A stretch of DNA of 8,030 nt from the NCBI GenBank assembly GCA_030643285.1, contig DAOWMC010000040.1:1-8030 (forward strand), written 5' to 3'. Positions 1-6,605 of the stretch are shown here, piece by piece (the stretch's first letter is position 1; each line of letters starts with the position of its first letter). The position numbers were made by a program, and so were the translations under genes. This DNA is from Methanobacteriota archaeon. Its GTDB lineage: Archaea > Halobacteriota > Syntropharchaeia > DAOWMC01. The notes below the pieces were generated by a model, which saw only the letters and a list, made by a program, of their open reading frames with translations, did no database searches and had not been told where the DNA came from.

Positions 1-816
1 GCAAAAAAGAAAGTTGGGTCCTTTACCAACCCCAATGTTGAAAAAATCATTGAAATGGATCCGGATCTTATTTTTGCATCTCGTGGAAACGATATTGACA
101 TAATCACTCAACTCAGGTCACTGAATTATTCAGTCTTTGCCGTTGATCCGAAAAGTCTTGATGAGGCCATAATCTTAATAGACCTGATGGGAATGATAAC
201 GCAGGAAGAGAAAAACTCATCTGTGATAACCGAAGATATGAACAAAAGAATCCATACCATAGAAAATAAAACCGCCTCATTATCTGATTCGGATAAGCCG
301 ACTGTTCTTTATGTGGTATGGTATGATCCGATGTATGTTGCAGGAAATGAGACATTTGCCGGTGATCTGATTCAAAAGGCAGGTGGAATAAACATTGCCT
401 CTGAGATAAACGGATGGAAGGAGATGAATATAGAAACCATACTTGATAAAGATCCTCAGGTTATAATTTGCTCCGGTATGGGTGGTGGTTCCTACATCAT
501 ACGTGATCAGATATTAAATGCCTCGGTTCTGATGCAAACAGAAGCTGTCAAAAATGGTGAGGTGTATCCGATAGAAGATCCAAACACAATAGAGCGTGCA
601 GGTCCAAGGATAGTTGATGGATTGGAAACGGTTTACGATTTACTGAAGATTCCACTTACAGTAGATAAGCCCAGTGAGTCCAATGAAACGAAAGAAGATG
701 CCCGAACCGGGGATATCAAAGAAATAAACTATTCTGCGCTGATTCTTGGGATAATGGTATCTTTGGCACTGGTGGTACTTTCAATCTACGTCATTAAAAA
801 GAGAAAAAATGCTTAA
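1..816 (+). CDS. ABC transporter substrate-binding protein, BtuF/FecB class, membrane-anchored (5' partial)
   Basis: The reading frame is open from base 1, so the N-terminus (any signal sequence and the first part of lobe 1) lies outside the window; 271 residues are visible. An ATG at 55 is internal, because the family motif VGSFTNPNVEKII lies upstream of it, followed by DPDLIFA. Further family marks are VWYDPMYVAGNETFAGDLIQKAGG and a late GPRIVDGLE, both typical of Peripla_BP_2 proteins that capture cobalamin, heme or ferric siderophores outside the membrane. The visible C-terminus is a spacer, one hydrophobic helix (ALILGIMVSLALVVLSIYVI) and a positive KKRK tail, so the protein is probably held to the outer face of the cytoplasmic membrane by this helix. 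Permease and ATPase genes follow on the same strand. The substrate is not fixed by sequence; the GPR motif and the strong corrinoid need of methanogens favour cobalamin, but iron-siderophore is possible. Confidence 0.88.
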   Translation, partial: AKKKVGSFTNPNVEKIIEMDPDLIFASRGNDIDIITQLRSLNYSVFAVDPKSLDEAIILIDLMGMITQEEKNSSVITEDMNKRIHTIENKTASLSDSDKPTVLYVVWYDPMYVAGNETFAGDLIQKAGGINIASEINGWKEMNIETILDKDPQVIICSGMGGGSYIIRDQILNASVLMQTEAVKNGEVYPIEDPNTIERAGPRIVDGLETVYDLLKIPLTVDKPSESNETKEDARTGDIKEINYSALILGIMVSLALVVLSIYVIKKRKNA

Positions 817-818
817 TG

Positions 819-825
819 TTTTTTT
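819..825 (+). terminator. Oligo-T tract after the binding-protein gene
   Basis: Seven consecutive T begin two bases after the TAA stop of the binding-protein gene. Archaeal RNA polymerase can terminate at U-rich tracts without a strong hairpin. With the 124-bp gap before the permease gene, this suggests at least partial termination. It is an inference from sequence alone. Confidence 0.4.
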
Positions 826-846
826 ATCATCATGGGGCTGTAAGAA

Positions 847-903
847 AAGTGCACTTGTAGCCTTCAAAGCACCTTTGAATCTTCCGAGGGGGATGGTATA
901 TCC
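847..903. promoter_or_regulatory. Cluster of inverted repeats between the binding-protein and permease genes
   Basis: Within the 124-bp gap there are a perfect 10-bp palindrome AAGTGCACTT (847-856), an inverted repeat TTCAAAG-CAC-CTTTGAA (863-879), a wobble-paired stem ATCTTCC/GGGGGAT region (879-894) and GGAT-GGTAT-ATCC (891-903). They could be operator sites for a metal- or corrinoid-responsive repressor, or parts of a structured leader RNA. I do not see the conserved B12-box (GCCACUG) of the bacterial cobalamin riboswitch. The stems are short, so the functional reading is tentative. Confidence 0.35.
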
Positions 904-908
904 GTGTC

Positions 909-919
909 TTTTTTTAAAG
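909..919 (+). promoter_or_regulatory. Possible TATA element for the permease gene
   Basis: A T7 run followed by AAAG is centred about 27 bases before the permease ATG at 941. No clear Shine-Dalgarno lies between them. That spacing would suit a leaderless archaeal transcript beginning at or next to the start codon. The match to a canonical archaeal TATA box is imperfect; GGTATATCC at 895-903 is an alternative. Confidence 0.3.
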
Positions 920-940
920 AAAGCGTGAAAATACAGATAG

Positions 941-1945
941 ATGGATAACATGAGACCTAACCGATGGAAATTAATCACTGTTTGTCTGATCATACTTACA
1001 GGTTTGACAATTTTACTTACAATGGCAATCGGTACTGTTTATATACCACCATCTGAGATAGTGGGGCTGTTTTTAGGAAGGGATGTTCCTTCTTCCCATG
1101 AAACGATAATATTTCAGGTAAGATTGCCAAGAATCTGTCTTGGACTGCTTGTTGGAGCCGCTCTTTCCGTGGCAGGAGCAACCCTGCAGGGATTATTCAA
1201 GAACCCAATGGCAGATCCTTTCATCATCGGAATATCTTCGGGGGCAGGACTGGGGGCAGCTTTTTGCATCGCTTCGGGTATCGTACTTAGCTATGCCACG
1301 CCTTTAATGGCATTTATCGGGGCTTCAATCGCAGTTTTCCTCGTATACAATATCGCACGTGTTGGGGGAAAAGTGCCTGTTGATACATTGCTTCTTTCAG
1401 GTATAGCTGTGAGTTACTTCTTATCTGCCATCACATCCTTTTTGATGTATATGAGCGAAAACCTCCATCAAATTGTTTTCTGGCTTATGGGGGGGCTTGG
1501 CGGATCCGGATGGGGTCACGTTAAGATAGCGTTCCCCCTTATATTTTTTGGAATTTTGATAATTTACTTTTTTGCACGAGATATGAATGTGATGCTTTTG
1601 GGCGAGGAAGCTGCTCAACATCTTGGCATAGAGGTAGAAAGGTTCAAGAGAGTTATGATGCTCCTTGCCTCGTTAATAACTGCAGCAGCAGTCTCTTTCA
1701 GCGGGCTTATTGGCTTTGTCGGGCTTGTAATTCCGCACATCGTCAGGCTATTGGTTGGACCCGATCATAGAATACTAATCCCTTCCTCTGCACTATTTGG
1801 AGGAATATTTCTGGTGTGGGCAGATACGCTTGCACGCACGATATTTGCACCTACCGAGCTTCCGGTTGGAATTATTACCGCATTCTTTGGTGCACCGTTT
1901 TTCATATATCTTTTAAGGAGCAGAAAGAAATCAATTTTCGGGTGA
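941..1945 (+). CDS. ABC transporter permease, BtuC/FecCD family
   Basis: This 334-residue membrane protein has the usual length and about ten hydrophobic segments of FecCD permeases. It dimerises in the membrane to form the path for cobalamin or ferric siderophore delivered by the binding protein. Visible marks are RLPR (61-64), the long conserved block GAALSVAGATLQG followed by FKNPMADPFIIG (72-97), the coupling region GEEAAQHLGI (221-230) that contacts the ATPase, FSGLIGFVGLVIPHIVRLL (253-271) with GPDHR after it, and the C-terminal LPVGIITAFFGAPFFIYLL (307-325). A stop codon directly precedes the ATG at 941, so the start is there or at the ATG at 950. No strong ribosome site is seen. The ATPase gene follows after four bases, so the two are co-transcribed. 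Family is certain; substrate (cobalamin versus iron chelate) is inferred. Confidence 0.95.
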   Translation: MDNMRPNRWKLITVCLIILTGLTILLTMAIGTVYIPPSEIVGLFLGRDVPSSHETIIFQVRLPRICLGLLVGAALSVAGATLQGLFKNPMADPFIIGISSGAGLGAAFCIASGIVLSYATPLMAFIGASIAVFLVYNIARVGGKVPVDTLLLSGIAVSYFLSAITSFLMYMSENLHQIVFWLMGGLGGSGWGHVKIAFPLIFFGILIIYFFARDMNVMLLGEEAAQHLGIEVERFKRVMMLLASLITAAAVSFSGLIGFVGLVIPHIVRLLVGPDHRILIPSSALFGGIFLVWADTLARTIFAPTELPVGIITAFFGAPFFIYLLRSRKKSIFG

Positions 1946-1949
1946 TAAA

Positions 1950-2738
1950 ATGGTAATGCTAAAAATCGACTCCATCGATTTCTACTACGGAACTAAAAAA
2001 GTCCTTGAAAAAATCAGTTTTGATGCAGATGATGGTGACATAATTGGAATAATTGGCCCAAACGGATCCGGGAAAACAACCATGCTCCGTGTTATAAGTG
2101 CAATCCAAAAACCACGTAGCGGATCAATTTTTCTTGACGGAACGGATATATTTAAGCTTAAACAAAAGGAACTTGCAAGAAAGCTTGCGATGGTATCTCA
2201 GGACAACAATATAAGCTTTGACTTTTCGGTATTTGAGGTGGTGCTCATGGGACGGACACCTCACCTTGGACGGTTTGATTATGAAGATGAGCATGATTTT
2301 GAGATCGTTCGACACGCAATGGAACTGACCGGGACCTCATATCTTAAAGATCGATCCATTACAGAACTAAGCGGAGGCGAAAAACAGCGTGTGATTATGG
2401 CAAGAGCACTTGCACAAAAGCCAGAGGTCTTACTTCTGGATGAGCCAACATCACACCTTGACCTTAGTTATCAACTTGAGATCATGGAACTTGTAAAAAA
2501 ACTGGCACCGGATATGATTATAATTATAGCCATTCATGATCTTAACCTCGCCGCGAGATACTGTGACCGGATTGTTTTAATTGATGATGGTAAGATTGTT
2601 TCCATTGGAAAGATGGAAGAGGTCATGACACGTGAAAATATAAAACAGGTCTTCAAGGTGGATGCGTTGGTAGAGAGGCACCCGATTACCAATTTTTGTC
2701 ACGTGGTGCCCATTGGCAATGAATTTAAAAAAGAATAA
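1950..2738 (+). CDS. ABC transporter ATP-binding protein, BtuD/FecE class
   Basis: This 262-residue nucleotide-binding subunit powers the importer by ATP hydrolysis on the cytoplasmic face. All core motifs are intact: Walker A GPNGSGKT (36-43), Q-loop Gln84, signature LSGGEKQR (140-147), Walker B VLLLDEP (160-166), D-loop SHLD (168-171) and switch His196 in AIHDLNL. It resembles the Fe3+-siderophore/cobalamin importer ATPases, with a short C-terminal tail of about 50 residues after the helical core. GGTGA, which overlaps the permease stop codon, sits 4 bases before the ATG at 1950 and 10 before a second ATG at 1956, so either start is possible and the proteins differ by two residues. The gene is the last of its operon and faces the phosphate genes tail to tail. 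Confidence 0.96.
   Translation: MVMLKIDSIDFYYGTKKVLEKISFDADDGDIIGIIGPNGSGKTTMLRVISAIQKPRSGSIFLDGTDIFKLKQKELARKLAMVSQDNNISFDFSVFEVVLMGRTPHLGRFDYEDEHDFEIVRHAMELTGTSYLKDRSITELSGGEKQRVIMARALAQKPEVLLLDEPTSHLDLSYQLEIMELVKKLAPDMIIIIAIHDLNLAARYCDRIVLIDDGKIVSIGKMEEVMTRENIKQVFKVDALVERHPITNFCHVVPIGNEFKKE
2727..2732 (-). terminator. Oligo-T tract for the minus-strand phosphate operon
   Basis: Read on the minus strand, six T occur about 40 bases after the DUF47 stop, inside the 3' end of the ATPase gene on the other strand. Together with the plus-strand T6 tract at 2756-2761 this would make overlapping convergent terminators. There is no convincing hairpin. Confidence 0.35.
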
Positions 2739-2755
2739 CTGTGCTATGCTATCTG

Positions 2756-2761
2756 TTTTTT
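2756..2761 (+). terminator. Oligo-T tract after the importer ATPase gene
   Basis: Six T lie 17 bases after the TAA stop, in the 35-bp gap between converging genes. This is a plausible archaeal U-tract terminator for the importer operon. No stable stem is seen before it. Confidence 0.4.
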
Positions 2762-2773
2762 GGACATGAACTT

Positions 2774-3460
2774 TCACTTGGAAAGCATCACCCTCAGCAT
2801 ATCCGCAGCCCTTGCCGCATAGTCCGATATCTCCCCGATTTTTTTTACAATTTCAGAGAGATGATAAACACCAACAGCGCCAATCTCTTCTTCAATCGAA
2901 AAGATCTTTCTACCAAGTTTGAGCCCCATTTTATCAATTCCATGTTCCAACTGTTCCACTGCCGAGATCCCGGATAGGGCTTTTTCAACTTCATCCGCTC
3001 TGAACGAGGTCTTTATAACCTTGCTAATTTCATCCATCAGTTTTTCATATTCATCAATTGTTTTTATGGTTTCCTTTATAATCTGAATTAAATCCTCCTT
3101 TATATCGGAAGGGAGATTATATGACGATCGGAGTGTCATTAAACCTGCAATATCTTCTGCAGAATCCGGTATGGAGTCCTGTGGTTTTAAAAAAGACAAA
3201 AAGTCCTGTCTATTGACTGGCAATAACATAGAAGGGGGTAGATTTTCCCTTATGCTTTGTTTTATTTTATCTGCTTTGTGTTCTATGGCCGATATCTCTT
3301 CACACAGCTCACTCACCCGATCCGTATCCGCATCGCAGAAAGCCTGTACTATGTCTTCAAGTTTCTGTACTGCTTCACCCGCTTTCTTAGCATGCTCATA
3401 TAATGGTTTAAACGGAGATTTTACAAACATATCTACTGGAAAACGAATGAATCTTCTCAT
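2774..3460 (-). CDS. DUF47 family PhoU-like phosphate transport accessory protein
   Basis: This is a 228-residue, mostly helical soluble protein of the DUF47/TIGR00153 family, which is structurally related to PhoU and usually sits next to PiT transporters. Seen here: the family N-terminus SPFKPLYEHAKKAGEAV (15-31), EHKADKI (60-66), DSAEDIAGL (99-107) and the C-terminal IGEISDYAARAADMLRVML (208-226). The acidic ExxxD-type patches are where PhoU proteins bind metal ions. The frame stays open upstream, but I chose the ATG at 3460 because it overlaps the stop of the phosphate permease gene as ATGA and gives the family's usual length; upstream residues would be permease sequence read in another frame. 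The overlap implies translational coupling and roughly matched amounts of the two proteins. The likely role is gating or sensing for the PiT permease; the mechanism is not established by sequence. Confidence 0.92.
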   Translation of the reverse strand: MRRFIRFPVDMFVKSPFKPLYEHAKKAGEAVQKLEDIVQAFCDADTDRVSELCEEISAIEHKADKIKQSIRENLPPSMLLPVNRQDFLSFLKPQDSIPDSAEDIAGLMTLRSSYNLPSDIKEDLIQIIKETIKTIDEYEKLMDEISKVIKTSFRADEVEKALSGISAVEQLEHGIDKMGLKLGRKIFSIEEEIGAVGVYHLSEIVKKIGEISDYAARAADMLRVMLSK

Positions 3461-4494
3461 ATTCCTAACCACACCAATCCTACATATATAGTGAAGGCAA
3501 TAACCATTGAGATTGGAACTGTTACCAACCAAGAATATACTATTCTTTTTATAACACTTAAATTAACCGCCTCTAAGCCCCTTGCAAGTCCAACGCCTAT
3601 TGTACAGCCAACCAATACATGTGTTGTTGAGACTGGCATCCCATAGGAAGAACAAATGATTACTGTTGTGGCACATGCGACATCTGCTGAAAACCCCCTT
3701 GTCGGTGTCAGTTCGGTAATCTTTTCACCAATCGTGTAAATAACTTTGTAGCCCCATGTCGATAAGCCTATAACAATTCCAATACCACCAAATGCAAGCA
3801 ACCATAATGGTATTTCCATATTTCCCATTCCAAGAATAATGGGAACCGGTCCAATGGCGTTTGCAACATCATTTGATCCGAAAGAAAATGCCTGATAACA
3901 GGATGAACCAATCAGCAGAGGACCAAAAAGCTTTTCCAGCTTTACCGTATCCTTTATCCGGTCAATAAATGTATGTCGAATTAGATTAAAAATCAAAAAT
4001 GCTAAAACCATTCCGGCGACCGGGGACAGGATCCAGCTTGCTACCACCTTCATAAGAATGGTCCAGCCTATATCGTCGAATCCTATTATACCCATACCCG
4101 CGGCCGCAATGCCAAAACCAAGCATAGAGCCAACCATAGAATGGGATGTGGAAACCGGAAGCTGTTTGTATGTTGCAAAGCTAACCCATATCCCCGCTGC
4201 AAAAAGGGCGGAAATTGCCCCTAAAACGGCCATATGCGGATCCAATTCCATCATCAGGTCGGTCCTGACTATTCCTTTTCCTATTGTTTTTGTCACCCGT
4301 GAACCAAAAAAGACAACACCCAAAAAATTCATTATCCCGCCAATGATACAGACCTGTTTGAGGTTTAGAACCTTTGCGCCTACAACATCACCCATGGAGT
4401 TTGCAAGATCATTTGCACCGATGTTCCATGCCATATAAAAGGCGCCGATTAGGCCAACAATAGACAGTATACTCAAACCAAGGATTGTAAACAT
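3457..4494 (-). CDS. PiT-type inorganic phosphate permease (Pho-4 family)
   Basis: This 345-residue integral membrane protein takes up phosphate using a cation gradient (H+ or Na+; sequence alone does not decide). It shows the two inverted halves of the family, each with the signature pair: GANDLAN (26-32) with QLPVSTSHS (111-119) in the first half, and GSNDVAN (206-212) with MPVSTTH (286-292) in the second. The paired Asn-Asp and Ser-Thr-Ser/Thr-His residues form the phosphate and cation sites in this family. The loop between the halves is short, around FIDRIKDTVKLEKLFG (176-191), giving the compact form common in archaea rather than the longer E. coli PitA form. A TGA codon directly precedes the ATG, fixing the longest possible start at 4494. 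The gene leads a two-gene operon with the DUF47 protein and is transcribed divergently from the AbrB-PhoU regulator. Confidence 0.96.
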   Translation of the reverse strand: MFTILGLSILSIVGLIGAFYMAWNIGANDLANSMGDVVGAKVLNLKQVCIIGGIMNFLGVVFFGSRVTKTIGKGIVRTDLMMELDPHMAVLGAISALFAAGIWVSFATYKQLPVSTSHSMVGSMLGFGIAAAGMGIIGFDDIGWTILMKVVASWILSPVAGMVLAFLIFNLIRHTFIDRIKDTVKLEKLFGPLLIGSSCYQAFSFGSNDVANAIGPVPIILGMGNMEIPLWLLAFGGIGIVIGLSTWGYKVIYTIGEKITELTPTRGFSADVACATTVIICSSYGMPVSTTHVLVGCTIGVGLARGLEAVNLSVIKRIVYSWLVTVPISMVIAFTIYVGLVWLGI

Positions 4495-4525
4495 TCACTG
4501 ATCGAACATATACTTTATCCTCACC

Positions 4526-4537
4526 ATATTATAATAT
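4526..4537 (-). promoter_or_regulatory. Candidate TATA box of the PiT-DUF47 operon, inside a 12-bp palindrome
   Basis: ATATTATAATAT is a perfect 12-bp palindrome. On the minus strand it is preceded by GCAAA, a possible BRE. It is centred about 38 bases before the permease ATG, which would put the transcript start some 10-15 bases before that codon. AT-rich promoter sequence makes short palindromes likely by chance, so a double role as operator is uncertain. Confidence 0.45.
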
Positions 4538-4550
4538 TTTGCAAAACCTT

Positions 4551-4570
4551 TATAATCTTAAAAGATTATA
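4551..4570. promoter_or_regulatory. Perfect 20-bp palindrome, candidate operator of the phosphate divergon
   Basis: TATAATCTT-AA-AAGATTATA is an inverted repeat with 9-bp arms and a 2-bp centre, lying between the two divergent promoters. Its right arm runs into the plus-strand TATA-like element. A dimeric regulator bound here could block TBP/TFB on the plus side and influence the minus side. The AbrB-type DNA-binding domain encoded immediately downstream is the obvious candidate ligand, by inference. Confidence 0.55.
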
Positions 4571-4575
4571 TATAT
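4566..4575 (+). promoter_or_regulatory. Candidate TATA box of the AbrB-PhoU/pyrDK operon
   Basis: TTATATATAT preceded by the purine-rich AAAAGA fits an archaeal BRE-TATA pair. A start site about 25 bases downstream would fall near 4592-4600, giving a leader of roughly 20 bases that holds the GAGGT ribosome site. It overlaps the right arm of the 20-bp palindrome. Confidence 0.5.
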
Positions 4576-4586
4576 GTCATAAATAG

Positions 4587-4607
4587 TCTATATAGGTAAT
4601 ATATAGA
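4587..4607 (+). promoter_or_regulatory. Inverted repeat at the predicted start site and ribosome site
   Basis: TCTATATA and TATATAGA are perfect 8-bp arms around GGTAA. The right arm shares its last two bases with the GAGGT ribosome site. The same stretch can be read as a tandem near-repeat, TATATAGGTAA then TATATAGAGGTAA. It could be a second operator or a weak RNA hairpin affecting translation. Confidence 0.45.
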
Positions 4608-4610
4608 GGT
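4606..4610 (+). promoter_or_regulatory. Shine-Dalgarno site of the AbrB-PhoU gene
   Basis: GAGGT lies 7 bases before the ATG at 4618, a standard archaeal spacing. It supports that start and indicates a leadered transcript. Confidence 0.65.
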
Positions 4611-4617
4611 AAGTTGT

Positions 4618-5652
4618 ATGAGTGAAGAGAAAAGAAGAATACAGATGACAGGGGGCTCAACATTGATTGTATCTCTCCCAATAGCATGGGCAAGAGATAT
4701 GGGCATCTCACAGGGTGATAAAGTAAAGCTCACCCAAAGGAAGGATAAATCAATACTGATAAGCCCCGAATCAAAGGAAAGAAATGATACGCCTAAGGTT
4801 ACAATACAACTAATCCCAAACGAACCCCCCGAAAATATTGTAAGATCGCTAATAGCCCATTATCTGGTCGGATACGACGTGATAACGCTTGCCTCACAGA
4901 AAGGATTTAGCACGGAAGATCGAAAATGGATAAAGGACACGATAAGACTCAGTCTAATTGGCATGGAGGTAGTCGAAGAATCAAGTGACTATTTAATTCT
5001 ACAGAGTCTTTTAAACTACACGGAACTGACTTTGCCAAATGCAATTCAGAGAATGTCAAAGATAATAAGATCTATGCAAAAAGACGTAATATCGGCGATG
5101 AAAGAAGGGAATCGGGATTATGCCAGAGATGTGATACAACGAGATAACGAAGTGGATCGTTTTTACCTACTGACGGTGAGGCAGATCAAATCTGCAATAA
5201 GGGATGAAACTCTGACAAAAAAGATCGGAATAGAACATCAGCGGGACTGCATCGGTTACAGATTAATCGTAAAGAGTCTGGAGCGGATAGCAGATCATGC
5301 TGAAAAAATTGCTGTTAACATTCTCCAGATAGAAGATATTGAACAAGCATCAAAAACATTTCCAAAAATATTCGAACTTAGCAATTTATCCCAAAAGGTT
5401 TTTGATCAATCGATAGAGTGCCTAACTAAGAGGGATAATAAACTTGCAAATCAGACGATATCGGATGCAAAAAAGGCTGTAAATATGGAGGGTGAAATTA
5501 TCGAAATTGTTCTAAATAGCGAACTTGATATGATGGAAAAGACATGCATCAGATCCGCCCTGGAGAGTATTGGGAGGATAGCAGAGTATGGGGCTGATAT
5601 TGCTGAAGTAACTATAAATATGAGTGTCAAAGGGCCCGGAGAAGAAGATTGA
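4618..5652 (+). CDS. Phosphate uptake regulator: AbrB-type DNA-binding domain fused to PhoU domains
   Basis: This is a 344-residue cytoplasmic protein. Residues about 6-50 form a SpoVT/AbrB-type swapped-hairpin DNA-binding domain with the archaeal pattern RRIQMTGGSTLIVSLPIAWA followed by GISQGDKVKL. Residues about 140-335 form two PhoU-like helical repeats, with marks ERIADHAEKIA (222-232) and ESIGRIAEYGADIAE (316-330) whose acidic residues match the metal-binding positions of PhoU. The region between (about 60-130) is a linker or small domain. Family knowledge: such archaeal fusions are annotated as phosphate uptake regulators and may act directly on DNA, unlike bacterial PhoU, which works through PhoR/PstB. 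The gene is divergent from a PiT-DUF47 operon across a palindrome-rich region, so autoregulation and control of phosphate uptake are likely but inferred. Its stop overlaps the pyrD start (TGATG). Confidence 0.9.
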   Translation: MSEEKRRIQMTGGSTLIVSLPIAWARDMGISQGDKVKLTQRKDKSILISPESKERNDTPKVTIQLIPNEPPENIVRSLIAHYLVGYDVITLASQKGFSTEDRKWIKDTIRLSLIGMEVVEESSDYLILQSLLNYTELTLPNAIQRMSKIIRSMQKDVISAMKEGNRDYARDVIQRDNEVDRFYLLTVRQIKSAIRDETLTKKIGIEHQRDCIGYRLIVKSLERIADHAEKIAVNILQIEDIEQASKTFPKIFELSNLSQKVFDQSIECLTKRDNKLANQTISDAKKAVNMEGEIIEIVLNSELDMMEKTCIRSALESIGRIAEYGADIAEVTINMSVKGPGEED

Positions 5653-6605
5653 TGGGTGGAATTGATCTATCCATCAACATATGTGGCATAAAGCTTAAAA
5701 ATCCGGCAATTCTGGCCTCTGGTATCTTAGGTTGCACAAGTGGTATATTAAGAATGGCTGCAGAAAGTGGCGCGGGGGCACTTACCACCAAATCGATTAG
5801 TGTAGAAGAAAGGCATGGCCACAGAGGCCCAATTCTTATAGAGCCGATGCACGGTGTCGTATTAAATGCTTTTGGCCTTCCTAATCCTGGGTACAGGGCA
5901 TTTATGGAAGAGCTAAAAGAATTGGAAGATATAAACGTTCCTGTTATACCAAGTATCGCTGGCAGAAACTACGAGGAATTTGTCGAGGTTTCCTCTGCAT
6001 TTGAAGACGCTGGCTCTAAGATCTTAGAAGTTAATATCTCCTGCCCACACTCAGAAAAAGGGTACGGAGGGGTGCCGATAATCGCCCAGGATACGGAAAA
6101 AACAGCTGCAATAATCGATGCGGTAAAAGAATCGGTTTCCATACCGATTATTGTAAAGCTATCACCGAACGTTACCGATATAGTTGAATTTGCAAAGGTA
6201 TCTGTAGAATGTGGCGCAGATGCGGTATCTGCCATAAACACAATTGAGGCTTTGGAGGTCGATCCGATACTTGAGCGACCTGTTTTGGGGAACATGATCG
6301 GGGGACAATCAGGGCCATCCATAAGATGTATAGCCCAGAGAAAAGTTGCAGATATCGCAATTGCCATGAAAAGAAAAGAGATAAAAAAGGTTCCTATAAT
6401 TGGTATTGGAGGAATAAGATCCGGAGAAGATATCGCAAGATTTTTACTCCTTGGTGCAGAGGGTGTTGGAATAGGTAGCTCAATTCTGTACGACGATCTT
6501 GATACCTTTGATAAGGCGATAAGCGGCTTAAAGGATCTCATGCGAGAAAAAGGCTACAAAAAAATTAGTGATTTTCGTTCTAATGCACTGGAATGGATGA
6601 TATGA
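5652..6605 (+). CDS. pyrD: Dihydroorotate dehydrogenase, class 1B catalytic subunit
   Basis: This 317-residue cytoplasmic FMN enzyme oxidises dihydroorotate to orotate, the fourth step of de novo UMP synthesis. It has the class 1 TIM-barrel pattern: TTKSIS with Lys47, LNAFGLPNPG (71-80), EVNISCPH (126-133) with Cys131, VKLSPNV (168-174), INT (195-197) and the FMN-phosphate segment GGIRSGEDIARFLLLGAEG (253-271). A Cys at the catalytic-base position marks class 1 rather than the Ser of class 2, and the adjacent pyrK gene makes it type 1B, which passes electrons to NAD+. I chose the ATG at 5652, which overlaps the preceding TGA stop by one base (TGATG) and has GGAG ten bases upstream; a TTG at 5649 would add one residue. 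The overlap implies translational coupling to the regulator gene. Confidence 0.96.
   Translation: MGGIDLSINICGIKLKNPAILASGILGCTSGILRMAAESGAGALTTKSISVEERHGHRGPILIEPMHGVVLNAFGLPNPGYRAFMEELKELEDINVPVIPSIAGRNYEEFVEVSSAFEDAGSKILEVNISCPHSEKGYGGVPIIAQDTEKTAAIIDAVKESVSIPIIVKLSPNVTDIVEFAKVSVECGADAVSAINTIEALEVDPILERPVLGNMIGGQSGPSIRCIAQRKVADIAIAMKRKEIKKVPIIGIGGIRSGEDIARFLLLGAEGVGIGSSILYDDLDTFDKAISGLKDLMREKGYKKISDFRSNALEWMI

Noticed and set aside
816..860. 14-codon frame starting at the TAATG after the binding-protein gene
   Set aside because: Very short, no ribosome site, and it runs straight through the T7 tract. It is more likely non-coding.
847..903. Bacterial-type cobalamin riboswitch upstream of the permease
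   Set aside because: The conserved B12-box and the long multi-stem architecture are absent; only short local stems are present.
3461..3532. Upstream extension of the DUF47 gene by 24 residues
   Set aside because: The extension would lie wholly within the permease coding sequence and does not resemble the DUF47 N-terminus; the ATGA overlap gives the usual family length.
4058..4438. 126-codon open frame antisense to the PiT permease
   Set aside because: It is the complement of conserved transporter sequence. The Pro- and Ile-rich product has no family resemblance and no promoter or ribosome site is seen.
5969..6541. 190-codon open frame antisense to pyrD
   Set aside because: It lies wholly inside the pyrD frame, whose protein has full family motifs. 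The antisense product is rich in Ser, Ile and Pro with no recognisable domain, as expected for a shadow frame.
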